From the NCBI RefSeq assembly GCF_002368415.1, contig NZ_AP018292.1, positions 301,908 through 365,907 on the forward strand: a stretch of DNA of 64,000 nucleotides, in the 5' to 3' direction. Both the position numbers and the translations under genes were made by a program. The stretch comes from Calothrix sp. NIES-4105 (GTDB taxonomy: Bacteria; Cyanobacteriota; Cyanobacteriia; Cyanobacteriales; Nostocaceae). This document shows positions 1 through 8,066 of the stretch, piece by piece (positions within the stretch are counted from its first letter, which is position 1; each line of letters opens with the position of its first letter). The notes below the pieces were generated by a model. The model searched no databases and was not told the DNA's origin. It saw nothing but the letters and a program-made list of their open reading frames with translations.

Positions 1-665
1 GTAAATAAACTTGTTAAACAATCATTAATATGAGTTAAACCTTGCTTTGGATTAACAGTACTGAGCGCTGAGAGCCATTTTTCATTAACGACAAATGCAT
101 TTACAACAGTAAAAGGCAACCAGTCTCTATCATTGTTTTGTCTTTTCAAAGAAATGTAACCTAAACTAGGTCTTCCTTCTATACCTATTGGCACCGCATT
201 TCCTAAAATAGCCACTTTAACAGAATTATTTCTTTGTCCAATCCGTGCAGACTCAGCGTCACAAATCTTAGTTTTTAGCCAATCAGGTAAAGTGCCAAGC
301 CATAAAGGCTTAACCTCACAATAAATAGGTTCATTGTGTATCCATATTTGAAAATCTGGGCGCCATCCTAGAAAATGGTCAAGAGCATCAGAAGGTTCAT
401 ACTCCCATCCTTCCATAACTTGTTCAAAAAAAGCCGCCCATGTAGCTTCTAACTTTGAACGAAAATACTGACCTTTAAATTTAGTCGGTCTTGCTGGGAA
501 ATTTTCGTAATCAATCGGAGTTTTTTTCTGTTTTTTGATAGCTAAATAAGTATCATAATCGACACCATAACATCGTTCTATTTCAAATTTATTACGTTCA
601 AAAGCGGCTTGTTGCTTCAAGTACTGCCATTCTAAGTACGTTACTTCTTCGTAATCATATGTCAT
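1..665 (-). CDS. PD-(D/E)XK nuclease-fold protein, C-terminus beyond window
   Basis: Translating the minus strand from the ATG at 665 gives an open frame of about 221 codons that runs off the left edge. Around residues 67-120 it reads RSKLEATWAAFF, then GWRPDFQIW, then YCEVKP. This spacing of E, PD and ExK is the signature of the PD-(D/E)XK nuclease fold seen in phage and plasmid nucleases and TnsA-like proteins. The catalytic residues look intact. The upstream 200 bases hold no gene. The substrate is unknown, and the fold call rests on these motifs only. Confidence 0.7.
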   Translation of the reverse strand, partial: MTYDYEEVTYLEWQYLKQQAAFERNKFEIERCYGVDYDTYLAIKKQKKTPIDYENFPARPTKFKGQYFRSKLEATWAAFFEQVMEGWEYEPSDALDHFLGWRPDFQIWIHNEPIYCEVKPLWLGTLPDWLKTKICDAESARIGQRNNSVKVAILGNAVPIGIEGRPSLGYISLKRQNNDRDWLPFTVVNAFVVNEKWLSALSTVNPKQGLTHINDCLTSLF

Positions 666-881
666 ATTGCATTTTTCACCTACGATAGCGTATGTCAGCT
701 TCACAAAACACGATACACCAAAAAGCTAAGTCTTTTAATTTATCGTAAGTATATACATACCATATATCCTTTTCTTCTAGTTAATCTAGACAAGATTATT
801 TTAAAAGGCGCCCTGGTGCATTTATCCATCGTACCAATAATAGATATAGAAAAGACTGGTAAAATACCAGCCCCTTCTCTC

Positions 882-1433
882 TTATCTACTTTTTGATTTG
901 CGGAAATCCCACGGTTTGACTAAATCATTACGCGACCATACGCCATTGCGTTGACTCTTGGCTATCTCCTCAGCTTTTTCTAAGGCACCACGATTAGAAC
1001 ATTTCCCCAAGTATTGTCTATATATATAAGCATTCCCACTCGATACTTGTTCTTCGTTGAGAAACCTTTCTTTATCCCCCTTAGAGGTAAACACTTCAGC
1101 CACAGTACGCCCGTATTTATCTGTTTCAATTGGGTAGCCTATAACTTTGTTATCTGCTTCAGAAACTAACCTTTCTAGATTAGCCTTAGATTCGGTGCCT
1201 TGGGGTTGAGCCGTCTCTGGTGCGTCAATACAGCCAAGTCTAATTTTTTTAATCTCCCCTGATTCTGTTTTAACTTTAAGACTATCTCCATCGCTGACAC
1301 TAACTACAGTCCAGAGATTAGGATTGTTGGGGATAGGCGCCGATTGACCATTCACCGAATTTTTGGAGAAAGATAGATATAAGAGGGCGCCAATAATCAG
1401 CAGTGGACTAAATTCTAGTACCTTTTTTAACAC
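882..1433 (-). CDS. Thermonuclease-like (staphylococcal nuclease fold) secreted nuclease
   Basis: The 183-residue protein starts at a GTG. It has an N-terminal hydrophobic segment (signal or anchor, about residues 1-25) followed by the SNase-like domain: VVSVSDGDSLKV, IRLGCIDAPE, DKYGRTVAEV and a C-terminal NGVWS motif. These carry the calcium-binding and catalytic Asp, Arg and Glu positions of thermonuclease, which cuts DNA and RNA outside the cytoplasm. The start overlaps the end of the upstream PEP-CTERM gene by 26 bases, so the two are probably co-translated. Family call is firm; substrate is inferred from the family. Confidence 0.88.
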   Translation of the reverse strand: MLKKVLEFSPLLIIGALLYLSFSKNSVNGQSAPIPNNPNLWTVVSVSDGDSLKVKTESGEIKKIRLGCIDAPETAQPQGTESKANLERLVSEADNKVIGYPIETDKYGRTVAEVFTSKGDKERFLNEEQVSSGNAYIYRQYLGKCSNRGALEKAEEIAKSQRNGVWSRNDLVKPWDFRKSKSR

Positions 1434-2007
1434 GATATATTCCTATAACCACTAAACTCAGTATTCCCAAAACAGCGCTTCCCTCTGGTACTCTCCTCAA
1501 TTTATTAATCTTTACGATTGATGTGAAGGATTTATCGCGCGTATCCAGCAGTATCAGCATCACGTTGCTACTTTGTACCCGAAACTCAGTAGTCTGTACC
1601 TTCGGCGCCACTCTCCAACCACCACCAACATTTTGAGTAGCGATGCGACTCGTCCCAAGTGCAGTAAGACTCGTACCATCAAATAGATAGAAAATATCTT
1701 CTCCTCTAGTTTCTTGGGTGGCTAAAGTCCAATCGAAAACATAAGAGTTTCCTATTGTTAAATTTGTAAATTTTACAGCGCTTCCTTCCGTACCAATTGA
1801 CAATTTTAGATTTAGGTCTTTACTTAGTAAATTAACGTCCCGCGCGTTCAGGGTGGACAATTCAAGGTTTTCGTTGGCGCCAGCATTACCGTACCTTATT
1901 GAACTAGAAAATGACACTAAGGTGCTAGCAAATACAGGATTAATCAGGGTACTCAAGGAAGTAATTGCGGTGATTGTGAAGAACAATGATGTTTTGAAAA
2001 AGTTCAT
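1408..2007 (-). CDS. PEP-CTERM-like exported protein
   Basis: The 199-residue protein has a signal peptide (about residues 1-27, ending VFAS) and a C-terminal tail VPEGSAVLGILSLVVIGIY followed by basic residues. That tail matches the tripartite cyanobacterial PEP-CTERM signal (VPE plus hydrophobic helix plus basic end), here with PEG in place of PEP. The central region is a beta-rich extracellular domain with no recognised function. It lies just upstream of, and overlaps, the thermonuclease-like gene. In this family such proteins are thought to be processed by an exosortase; none is in the window. Confidence 0.75.
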   Translation of the reverse strand: MNFFKTSLFFTITAITSLSTLINPVFASTLVSFSSSIRYGNAGANENLELSTLNARDVNLLSKDLNLKLSIGTEGSAVKFTNLTIGNSYVFDWTLATQETRGEDIFYLFDGTSLTALGTSRIATQNVGGGWRVAPKVQTTEFRVQSSNVMLILLDTRDKSFTSIVKINKLRRVPEGSAVLGILSLVVIGIYRVKKGTRI

Positions 2008-2088
2008 ATCAGTAAAGTTGTCAGATGACTATTAATGGTTACTTTTATAAGCTATAGAAAGTTCAATCAAGAAATTAATTGGTGTGAT

Positions 2089-2742
2089 ATGAAATTTCAA
2101 AAAAGTTTTAAAACAGGTCTAATTTGCTCTTTAGGAATTGTTAGCACTATCGCTTCAAGTTTGGCGCCTGCTGCTGCGATACCTTACCAAGGAGACACTG
2201 TATATAAATCAACAGACAGAGGAATTCCTGTAGTTGTGTTTAGCGCTTCACCTGGTTCTCGGATACGGGTAAATTTAGGAAATTCTGCTTCTACAACCGC
2301 GCGTGTAGCAGGCGCGTGTGGAGAACTACGCATCTCGGTGCCCGCTTCTGGTTCATTTGCAGGTCTGAAAGTAGATGGAACTGCTGTTGATGCAAGCACT
2401 CTGCCCACACAAACATTACCTTCTTGTGTAAACGGCGCCTTTGCTGAGTCCAGGACAGCTAACTTTAAAACACCCGCTGGACAAGTTGTGATAGTTGGGA
2501 AGACGGCGAATACTGCTGTATCTATTGAACTGCCACAACCAACCGTAGCGAATGTAAGTGTAAATGCATGTGGTTTCGGAGTGCTGAGACAAAGGACTGG
2601 ACAAACATTACCAGCGACATTCAGTACAGATTCGACTTCTTACACAATGACAGCGTTGAAAAATGCTTCGGCGCCACCTCTTTGTAGAACAGCAGGAGGA
2701 CAAGCTGCTGCTTACATTCCCTCTAGTTGGACTACTCCCTAA
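2089..2742 (+). CDS. Secreted cysteine-containing protein, family S member 1
   Basis: The ATG at 2089 was chosen because a signal peptide (MKFQKSF to AAA) begins there; the open frame extends 54 bases further upstream. The mature part starts IPYQGDTVYKS and has four cysteines, two in the motifs ACGELRIS and ACGFGVLR. The same opening and cysteine motifs recur in the gene at 3998, so they are paralogues, here called family S. No known domain was recognised. Likely a small exported beta-domain protein. The tandem arrangement with two more secreted genes suggests a surface or envelope locus. Confidence 0.7.
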   Translation: MKFQKSFKTGLICSLGIVSTIASSLAPAAAIPYQGDTVYKSTDRGIPVVVFSASPGSRIRVNLGNSASTTARVAGACGELRISVPASGSFAGLKVDGTAVDASTLPTQTLPSCVNGAFAESRTANFKTPAGQVVIVGKTANTAVSIELPQPTVANVSVNACGFGVLRQRTGQTLPATFSTDSTSYTMTALKNASAPPLCRTAGGQAAAYIPSSWTTP

Positions 2743-2820
2743 TTCTTCTGGTTTAAGGTTTGTACTCGTTTCGGCGACCAGCTTATCTTATAAATTGGTC
2801 GCTATTTTTCATGTAATCTT

Positions 2821-4026
2821 ATGAAACAAAAAATTTTATTATCTTTAACACTTTTAATATCGGCACCTTTATTATTGGCGCCAGCATCCGCGCAAACTGC
2901 CCATCGTACAGAACGTGAATTTTTCATTAGAGGACTAACACCAAATAAACCTTATCAAATAGATTTAGGTGGCTCTCCACTTATCCGCGCGGCAAATTCT
3001 AATAAGTGTGGAGTATTACAATTCCGTCCAGGTGCCAATTTTAAGAACGGTGACAAAGTAGAGATTAGAGATGAAAAATCGAATGCTACATATGGATTTA
3101 CATACAGCAGCAGTATACCTTCGGGTGAGGCGCCTAAATGTGAGGGACAGGTAATAACAGAAAGGAAGGTTTGGGTAACACCTAATAACTTTGTGGCTAT
3201 TTCAGGACTGGCGCCAAGCTCGCCTCAAACGATTAGATTATTATCAAGTAACAGAACTCGCAATGTAAGGGCTAACACCTGCGGGTTTATCTCCATTAAT
3301 TTGGATAACAGCAATTTACCAACAGCAATATTAACAGGGGGGAAAGCATTTCCTACTAATGTTCAAGTATCGCGCGGTGTTGCTTGCCGTCGCGGACAAC
3401 TTTATGTAGCCTATCCTCCACCTGTTGAAACAGCGGGGATAGATGTAAATACATGGCAATCTCAACAGGCGCCTATTAATTTCTCCCCTGGTGTAAGTCT
3501 TCTAAGTATGGGAGTTGTTACTACTGATGGCGGTACAGGGTCTGGTACTGGTTCTGGCACAGGGTCTGGTACAGGAGGAGGAACAGCGGTAGTAGTTGAA
3601 CCACCTCCACCTCCGCCGCCCCCACAATGTCCTGAAGCATACAGCGGTACTTATCCTAACTGCGTGGCGCCTCCTCCACCACCACCTCCACCACCACCAC
3701 CCCCACCACCACAATGTCCCGTAGGATACAGCGGTACTTATCCTAACTGCGTGGCGCCTCCTCCTCCACAACCAACTATGTGCAAGGTTGGTTCACAGTT
3801 GGTAGTTTTCTCGCTTGAGAAAAACACTACATATGATGTTGATGTAGACGATGAAATATTTGATAGCTTTGCGACTTCCGACAGTACGGGGAAAGCTACA
3901 TTTCCTAATTTTAGATGGACTGCTACATATGAGGGAAGCCCTGCTAACTTCGTTATTTATAAACGCTCCGACCCAGATAGAACAATAATCTCAGCCAATG
4001 TTTCAATTGTCCAACCTTGTCCGTAA
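2821..4026 (+). CDS. Secreted proline-rich repeat protein
   Basis: The 401-residue protein has a signal peptide (about residues 1-24, ending ASAQ). The N-terminal half is a cysteine-containing exported domain resembling its neighbours. Around residues 240-250 comes a Gly-Thr-Ser run, followed by two copies of a unit of the form PP(n) QCP-x-YSGTYPNCVAPPPP. Such proline stretches usually span the periplasm or cell wall. The last 80 residues form another globular part. It overlaps the next gene by 29 bases. Function unknown; the antisense open frame over the proline codons is a composition artefact. Confidence 0.75.
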   Translation: MKQKILLSLTLLISAPLLLAPASAQTAHRTEREFFIRGLTPNKPYQIDLGGSPLIRAANSNKCGVLQFRPGANFKNGDKVEIRDEKSNATYGFTYSSSIPSGEAPKCEGQVITERKVWVTPNNFVAISGLAPSSPQTIRLLSSNRTRNVRANTCGFISINLDNSNLPTAILTGGKAFPTNVQVSRGVACRRGQLYVAYPPPVETAGIDVNTWQSQQAPINFSPGVSLLSMGVVTTDGGTGSGTGSGTGSGTGGGTAVVVEPPPPPPPPQCPEAYSGTYPNCVAPPPPPPPPPPPPPPQCPVGYSGTYPNCVAPPPPQPTMCKVGSQLVVFSLEKNTTYDVDVDDEIFDSFATSDSTGKATFPNFRWTATYEGSPANFVIYKRSDPDRTIISANVSIVQPCP

Positions 4027-4651
4027 ATCATTACTAGCGTTTATTTTAGTCTCTGGATTAATAAATAATTCAGAGGCTTTTGCTGTTCCTTATCAAGGCA
4101 ACAATGTGTATAAAAGCTTTGATAATCAAGGGCACCAAATAATTATACTATCCGGCAATAGTAATACTCAGTGGCTTATAAGATATTTAAGTCAGGATAA
4201 ACCAACTACCTTTTATGTAAGCGCTTGTGGTCTAATTAGAATTAATAACCGGAATAATAGAATACGGCGCCTGTCGATTAATAACACTGAAATTAATATT
4301 TCTACACTACCTGTACAAGCTGTTCCTAAATGTGATAGAGAAATCAGTCCTTTCGCTGTTAATAATACTTCTAGCTTTGTTACACACGATGGGGTAATTT
4401 ATATAGCTAATGCTGGTTCTTCGTTTATGCCCGTTCAAGGAGAAGTACAGCATTTAATAGAAAGAAGGATAACCCCAAACTTATGCGGGTTTGCTGTATT
4501 TAGGGCGCCGTTCAATAGAAAAGATTTTCCTAAATCTTTTGAGTGGAATGGAAATACTTATCAAGTAGATAGTTTATTAACCGCACCGCAGGCGCCGAGA
4601 TGTATTAGACGTAATAGTTCTATAACTACTCAAATTCCACATGATTATTAA
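3998..4651 (+). CDS. Secreted cysteine-containing protein, family S member 2
   Basis: The 217-residue protein has a signal peptide and a mature start VPYQGNNVYKS that nearly repeats the one in the gene at 2089. Two ACG/LCGF cysteine motifs are conserved between the two. It starts inside the previous gene (29-base overlap), so translation is probably coupled. Decayed copies of its last 50-60 codons occur at about 6836, 9880, 25681 and 26748. Function not recognised. Confidence 0.7.
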   Translation: MFQLSNLVRKSLLAFILVSGLINNSEAFAVPYQGNNVYKSFDNQGHQIIILSGNSNTQWLIRYLSQDKPTTFYVSACGLIRINNRNNRIRRLSINNTEINISTLPVQAVPKCDREISPFAVNNTSSFVTHDGVIYIANAGSSFMPVQGEVQHLIERRITPNLCGFAVFRAPFNRKDFPKSFEWNGNTYQVDSLLTAPQAPRCIRRNSSITTQIPHDY

Positions 4652-4713
4652 TTTAAGTCTTGAAATGATGATTTTATTTAAAATAAAGCACATTCAATTT
4701 AATTAGGAGAAAG

Positions 4714-4944
4714 CTAAGAATTAGTTCGGCGCCATTCCAACAAATCCTCTACTTTACACTCCAGCACTTCGCATAATTTCTCAAGCGTATCAAATGAAGC
4801 GCTTCTAATTAGGTTATACTCCCACCGCTGCATCGTATTTAACGATACTCCAACTGCGCGCGCTAACCCCTCTTGACTAAATCCGCGCGCTTCTCTAATT
4901 TCCTTTAACTTTACATATATACCCACAATCGGCATCTGCTCCAA
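4714..4944 (-). CDS. Small XRE/Cro-type helix-turn-helix regulator
   Basis: The 76-residue protein is almost entirely one HTH domain: KLKEIREARGFSQEGLARAV, then VSLNTMQRWE and a C-terminal LCEVLECKVEDLLE. This is the standard lambda-repressor-like fold of plasmid and phage regulators, which act as dimers on short palindromes. It faces the family S genes tail to tail. Upstream at about 4975-5010 are ATAGTATTATA and GTACTAT-type motifs that could be its operator, but this is a guess. Confidence 0.85.
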   Translation of the reverse strand: MEQMPIVGIYVKLKEIREARGFSQEGLARAVGVSLNTMQRWEYNLIRSASFDTLEKLCEVLECKVEDLLEWRRTNS

Positions 4945-5103
4945 TCAACTCTATCATTTCATAATACCCCACCTTATATAGTATTATATTTTAGATTTGT
5001 ACTATATCCATCAGTAAATCTAATTATCTCATTAGCTAATACCCCTTAAAATGATGTAATATAAAACTATGCAAGGAATTCAAAAACTCTTAGGTGATTA
5101 GAT

Positions 5104-5160
5104 ATGGCAAGAAAGACAACACCAAGTTTTGTAACAGAATTTCCTCTTCATTTATGCCAG
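5104..5160 (+). pseudogene. N-terminal remnant of a TnpB-like gene (tentative)
   Basis: The ATG at 5104 opens with MARKTTPSFVTEFPLHL, resembling the N-terminus of some IS605-type TnpB proteins, but the resemblance is from memory. The frame ends a few codons later, exactly where similarity to the second IscB element begins (about 5160). The simplest reading is that the IscB element landed in, or replaced, a TnpB-like gene. Confidence 0.35.
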
Positions 5161-5426
5161 TTGGGGCGTAACGGGAAAACGGGATAATTAGGATTAATTC
5201 TAATAATTCCGGGTTATGTCCAGACTCAACGTAGAACTGTTCATTTTACGTTAGGGGTAAAACCCTTTTAGTCCGCTTACAGGTCAGGACTCAATGAGGT
5301 TAGCCAGCCTCAAGCGTCGGTCAAGGATGAAAACGATTTTTCCCACTGTCGTTGAACCGAAGACTACTGACAAGCCTGTGAGCTGTGTCGAGGCACACTT
5401 TACCCATATGGAGACTAGTCACAACC
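5160..5426 (+). ncRNA. Omega RNA (HEARO-type) of IscB copy 1
   Basis: The roughly 265 bases before iscB are non-coding and well conserved with the region upstream of the second iscB. Shared blocks include ACGGGAAAACG, GTCCGCTTACAG, GGACTCAATGAGGTTAGCC, TTTTCCCACT and GTCGAGGCACAC, with differences that often fall in pairs. IscB proteins use such RNA as their guide scaffold, with the guide at its 5' end near the element boundary. The location relative to the gene matches the known architecture; exact ends are not determined. Confidence 0.75.
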
Positions 5427-6730
5427 ATGACTACCAATTTAATTTTCGTACTTGATAGTGATAAAAAACCATTAACAATGTGTACTGCTGGACTCGCAAG
5501 GAAACTCTTGGATAGTCAAAAAGCAGCACTATTTAAATGGTATCCTGCAACAATTATTCTGAAAAAATCGGTCGCGGAATTACCATTACCTTATTTGGAA
5601 TTACGCATCGATCCTGGTTCCAAATTTACTGGCATTGCTCTTGTAGAAATTGAAACAGAAACAATTGTTTGGGCAATGGAATTAGAACATCGAGGATTAT
5701 CCATTTCTGAAAGTTTAACTTCGAGGTCTAATGTTCGGAAAGGACGACGAAGCCGAAATACCAGATACAGGAAAGAGCGATTTAATCGTAAAAACCTAAA
5801 GGTTGGCTGCCCCCTAGTCTTCAACACCGAGTAGATACGACTATGACTTGGGTAAGACGTATTATTAAACTGGCGCCGATAAAGAGTATTGCAGTCGAAC
5901 GTGTTAAATTTGACATGCAGAAGCTAGAGAACCCCGAAATAGAAGGGATTGAATATCAACAAGGTACTTTACAAGGCTACACTTTACGGGAAGCACTGTT
6001 AGAGCATTGGGGTAGGAAATGTGCTTACTGTGATGCTGTTAATGTGCCTTTAGAGATTGAGCATATCCGACCAAAGTCTAAAGGTGGCTCAGACAGGTTC
6101 AACAATTTAACTTTATCTTGCCACCAATGTAATCAAACTAAAAATAATCAATCAATTGAGGAATTTTTGAAACATGACTCTGTTCGTTTAGAGAATATAA
6201 GAAAGCATCAGAAAAAAAGCCTTCGGAATGCTGCTGCTGTCAATTCAACTAGAAATAAATTATTTGAGTCATTAACACGTTTCGATATACCTGTATATAG
6301 TGGTTCAGGCGCACAAACTAAGATGATGCGATTTAAATCAAACCTACCGAAAGCTCATTTTATTGATGCAGGATGTGTAAATGCGTTACAGAAAGTAACT
6401 TTAAAAACTCTCCAGCCACTACGAGTAAAATGCAGTGGGCATGGAAATCGTCAATTTGTGACCACGGATAAACATGGTTTCCCACGTAAGGGTTATGCCC
6501 CAAAACATGTAAGGAAGGACTGGAAAGCAGGTGACATAATCAAAGTTCAGAGAAAAGATGGTAGCTTTGTATTAGGACGTGTAAAGAAAGCGGCAAAAGC
6601 ATTAGCATTTATTACATTTGGAGGTAAAGAAACAAGCTTTAGTCCCAAAAATACGAAACCTATTCATCGTTCTGATGGATACCGATATTCTTTTACTACT
6701 ATTGACCCCGTAAACGTAAACGTAAACTAA
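5427..6730 (+). pseudogene. iscB: iscB copy 1, RNA-guided nickase gene with a -1 base frameshift
   Basis: The frame starts at ATG 5427 (MTTNLIFVLDSDKK, the same start as copy 2) and stops at 5834. A second frame, 5843-6730, carries the rest. Together they contain the PLMP domain, RuvC-I (LRIDPGSKFTG), the Arg-rich bridge helix, RuvC-II, the HNH domain (CAYCD, IEHIRPKSKGG, CHQCN) and RuvC-III (HFIDAG). Compared with copy 2, one A is missing from the A-run at 5790-5794 (five against six). Restoring it gives an open frame throughout. It is either inactivated by one deletion, rescued by frameshifting, or a sequencing error; all catalytic motifs are otherwise present. Confidence 0.85.
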
Positions 6731-6835
6731 GTTTTTCCGAAGGGTAGTTTGTCCGTTATCCGTAAACGCTTATGTTTTCCCGCAGGGTAGGATATCGGCT
6801 TATGATAGGACGAATTACTCCAAAAAATCGCCACC

Positions 6836-7055
6836 TAATGATACGGGAGAAATTCAGCATTTAATAAAAAGACGTATAACTCCTAACATGTGTGGATTTG
6901 GTATATTTAGGGCGCCTTTTAATAGAACTACCTTCCCTATAAGCTTTGAATGGAATGGTAATAATTATCAAGTATCTGGGCTGGTAATGGCGCCGGAGCC
7001 ATCAAGATGTATTAGAGATAGAAGTACAGGAACGTTTATAACTATTGTTCAGTAA
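6836..7055 (+). pseudogene. C-terminal fragment of family S secreted gene
   Basis: This stretch reads ITPNMCGFGIFRAPFNR, then FEWNGNNYQVSGL and CIRDRSTGTF to a TAA at 7055. It matches the last 60 or so codons of the gene at 3998. There is no start or signal peptide. It lies immediately after the IscB element and is followed by an octamer repeat array and GGCGCC, the same arrangement found at 9880 and 25681. Confidence 0.7.
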
Positions 7056-7065
7056 GCGTTTCAAT

Positions 7066-7135
7066 TACCAAGTATCCAAGTATCTAAGTATCCAAATACT
7101 CAAGTATTGAAATATTTATAGTGTTAGGCGCCGTT
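7066..7135. repeat. Octamer repeat array (AAGTATYY units) plus GGCGCC
   Basis: Six consecutive degenerate 8-base units of the form AAGTATCC, AAGTATCT, AAATACTC lie just after the family S fragment, followed about 20 bases on by TTAGGCGCCGTTTT. Similar arrays sit in many intergenic gaps of this window. Confidence 0.8.
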
Positions 7136-7222
7136 TTAATTGGTTAATAGATTGGCGCCTGATTCTAAATAAACATGGAATTTAAGTATATATAATTATT
7201 TTGGTAACTGACGAAGAATATA

Positions 7223-7537
7223 TTAGTATGAAATCACATTTTTTCCATTATTATTTAAACAAGTGGTGCTAACATTGAGAGTTCCTGTACGACCATTTGC
7301 CATTACAAGAATCCGGTTAAAACGATTACCAAGATTAGTGACTCCTCCGCCTGTTATCTGGTAAAAACCCTTGCGTATAGTACTGACTGCTCTTCCGGCA
7401 TTATTGTAACCTATACACCGATTAGATTTTACGTAAACCAAAGGTATTCTGGCTTGAGCGGGTTTAGTTGAGAAAGATATTGTAGTAGCAGCAAAGATAC
7501 TAAAAATGGCAGTAGTGGAGATTAATTTTTTTAACAT
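7223..7537 (-). CDS. Small secreted hypothetical protein
   Basis: The 104-residue protein has a clear signal peptide (MLKKLISTTAIFSIF to AQA, cleavage about residue 29). The mature 75 residues contain two cysteines (NRCIGYN and TTCLNN), likely disulphide-bonded, and no recognised domain. It stands alone on the minus strand between a repeat array and the first bacteriocin-like precursor. Function not recognised. Confidence 0.6.
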   Translation of the reverse strand: MLKKLISTTAIFSIFAATTISFSTKPAQARIPLVYVKSNRCIGYNNAGRAVSTIRKGFYQITGGGVTNLGNRFNRILVMANGRTGTLNVSTTCLNNNGKNVISY

Positions 7538-7822
7538 CAGGTTTACTCCAAGTTTGATAAAGGTTTTGACTTCCTATTTACTCAATAGGGACGCGCAAGA
7601 ATAATTTATGCATCTTGAGACACGGCGCCACAATATAGATACTCAAGTACTTAAATATCTGCTTTTGTTTCCAACTTTAGTACGACAAACAATCAACATA
7701 AAGTACAGGCGCCAATTCCAGCGTTCTTTACGATGTGCTGAACTTACCAAAACTCCTACTATAAACTCATTGAAAGCGAACACAGCTTCTCAAACGTAAC
7801 TAATATATTGAAGGATAAAGTC

Positions 7823-7906
7823 ATGAATAACGAAATTAATGCAATTGAACTATTCTTAGATGAACTTGATACCGTAGCTGGTGGTTTGGCTATTACCGAA
7901 ACGTGA
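7823..7906 (+). CDS. Double-glycine leader peptide, CTB bacteriocin-like precursor (copy 1)
   Basis: A 27-residue frame starts at ATG 7823 behind AAGGATAAAGTC, and reads MNNEINAIE then LDTVAGGLAITET before TGA. LDTVAGG is a typical double-glycine leader end, cleaved by C39-peptidase ABC exporters. The downstream frame (to 8066, offset by one base) encodes a plausible mature peptide. In intact CTB-family cyanobacterial bacteriocins leader and mature part are in one frame. Here, as in the second copy, the two frames are separated by the same offset and stop. Confidence 0.6.
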   Translation: MNNEINAIELFLDELDTVAGGLAITET

Positions 7907-8066
7907 TGTTGGTGGGTTTGCTTCTGATGCGTCGAATAGCTACTCACTAAAGCAACTCCAAGTAGGTCACCAAACCTTCGCAGGTCCCAATGGTAGCGGT
8001 ACAGCTTCTGTAACCAACCTCACAAATATTTTTAGCACTGCTGGCCAAGCTATCGCTGTTAAATAA
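7907..8066 (+). pseudogene. Mature part of CTB-like bacteriocin, out of frame with its leader (copy 1)
   Basis: The frame reads VGGFASDASNSYSLKQLQVG, then TFAGPNGSGTASVTN and a C-terminal AGQAIAVK. The QTFAGPxGSGTAS core and hydrophobic end resemble CTB-family precursors as I remember them. Against copy 2 several changes are synonymous, so the frame appears to have stayed under selection. No good own start with a ribosome site is seen; the GTG at 7881 would add leader codons in the wrong frame. It needs a frameshift to join the leader, or is a remnant. Confidence 0.5.

Larger units (their letters stand above)
5160..6825 (+). mobile_element. IscB element, copy 1 (IS200/IS605-like, no TnpA)
   Basis: Boundaries come from comparison with the second copy at 51553-53200 on the opposite strand. 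Similarity starts at TTGGGGCGTAACGGG near 5160 and ends near the CTCCAAAAA at about 6816-6825. Between them are the non-coding omega RNA region, the iscB frame and a tail with repeated GGGTAG motifs. No TnpA transposase lies inside, so movement would need a transposase in trans. Confidence 0.75.

Noticed and set aside
3502..3771. Antisense frame rich in Trp and Arg
   Set aside because: It is the complement of the proline-rich codons of the secreted protein at 2821; composition artefact.
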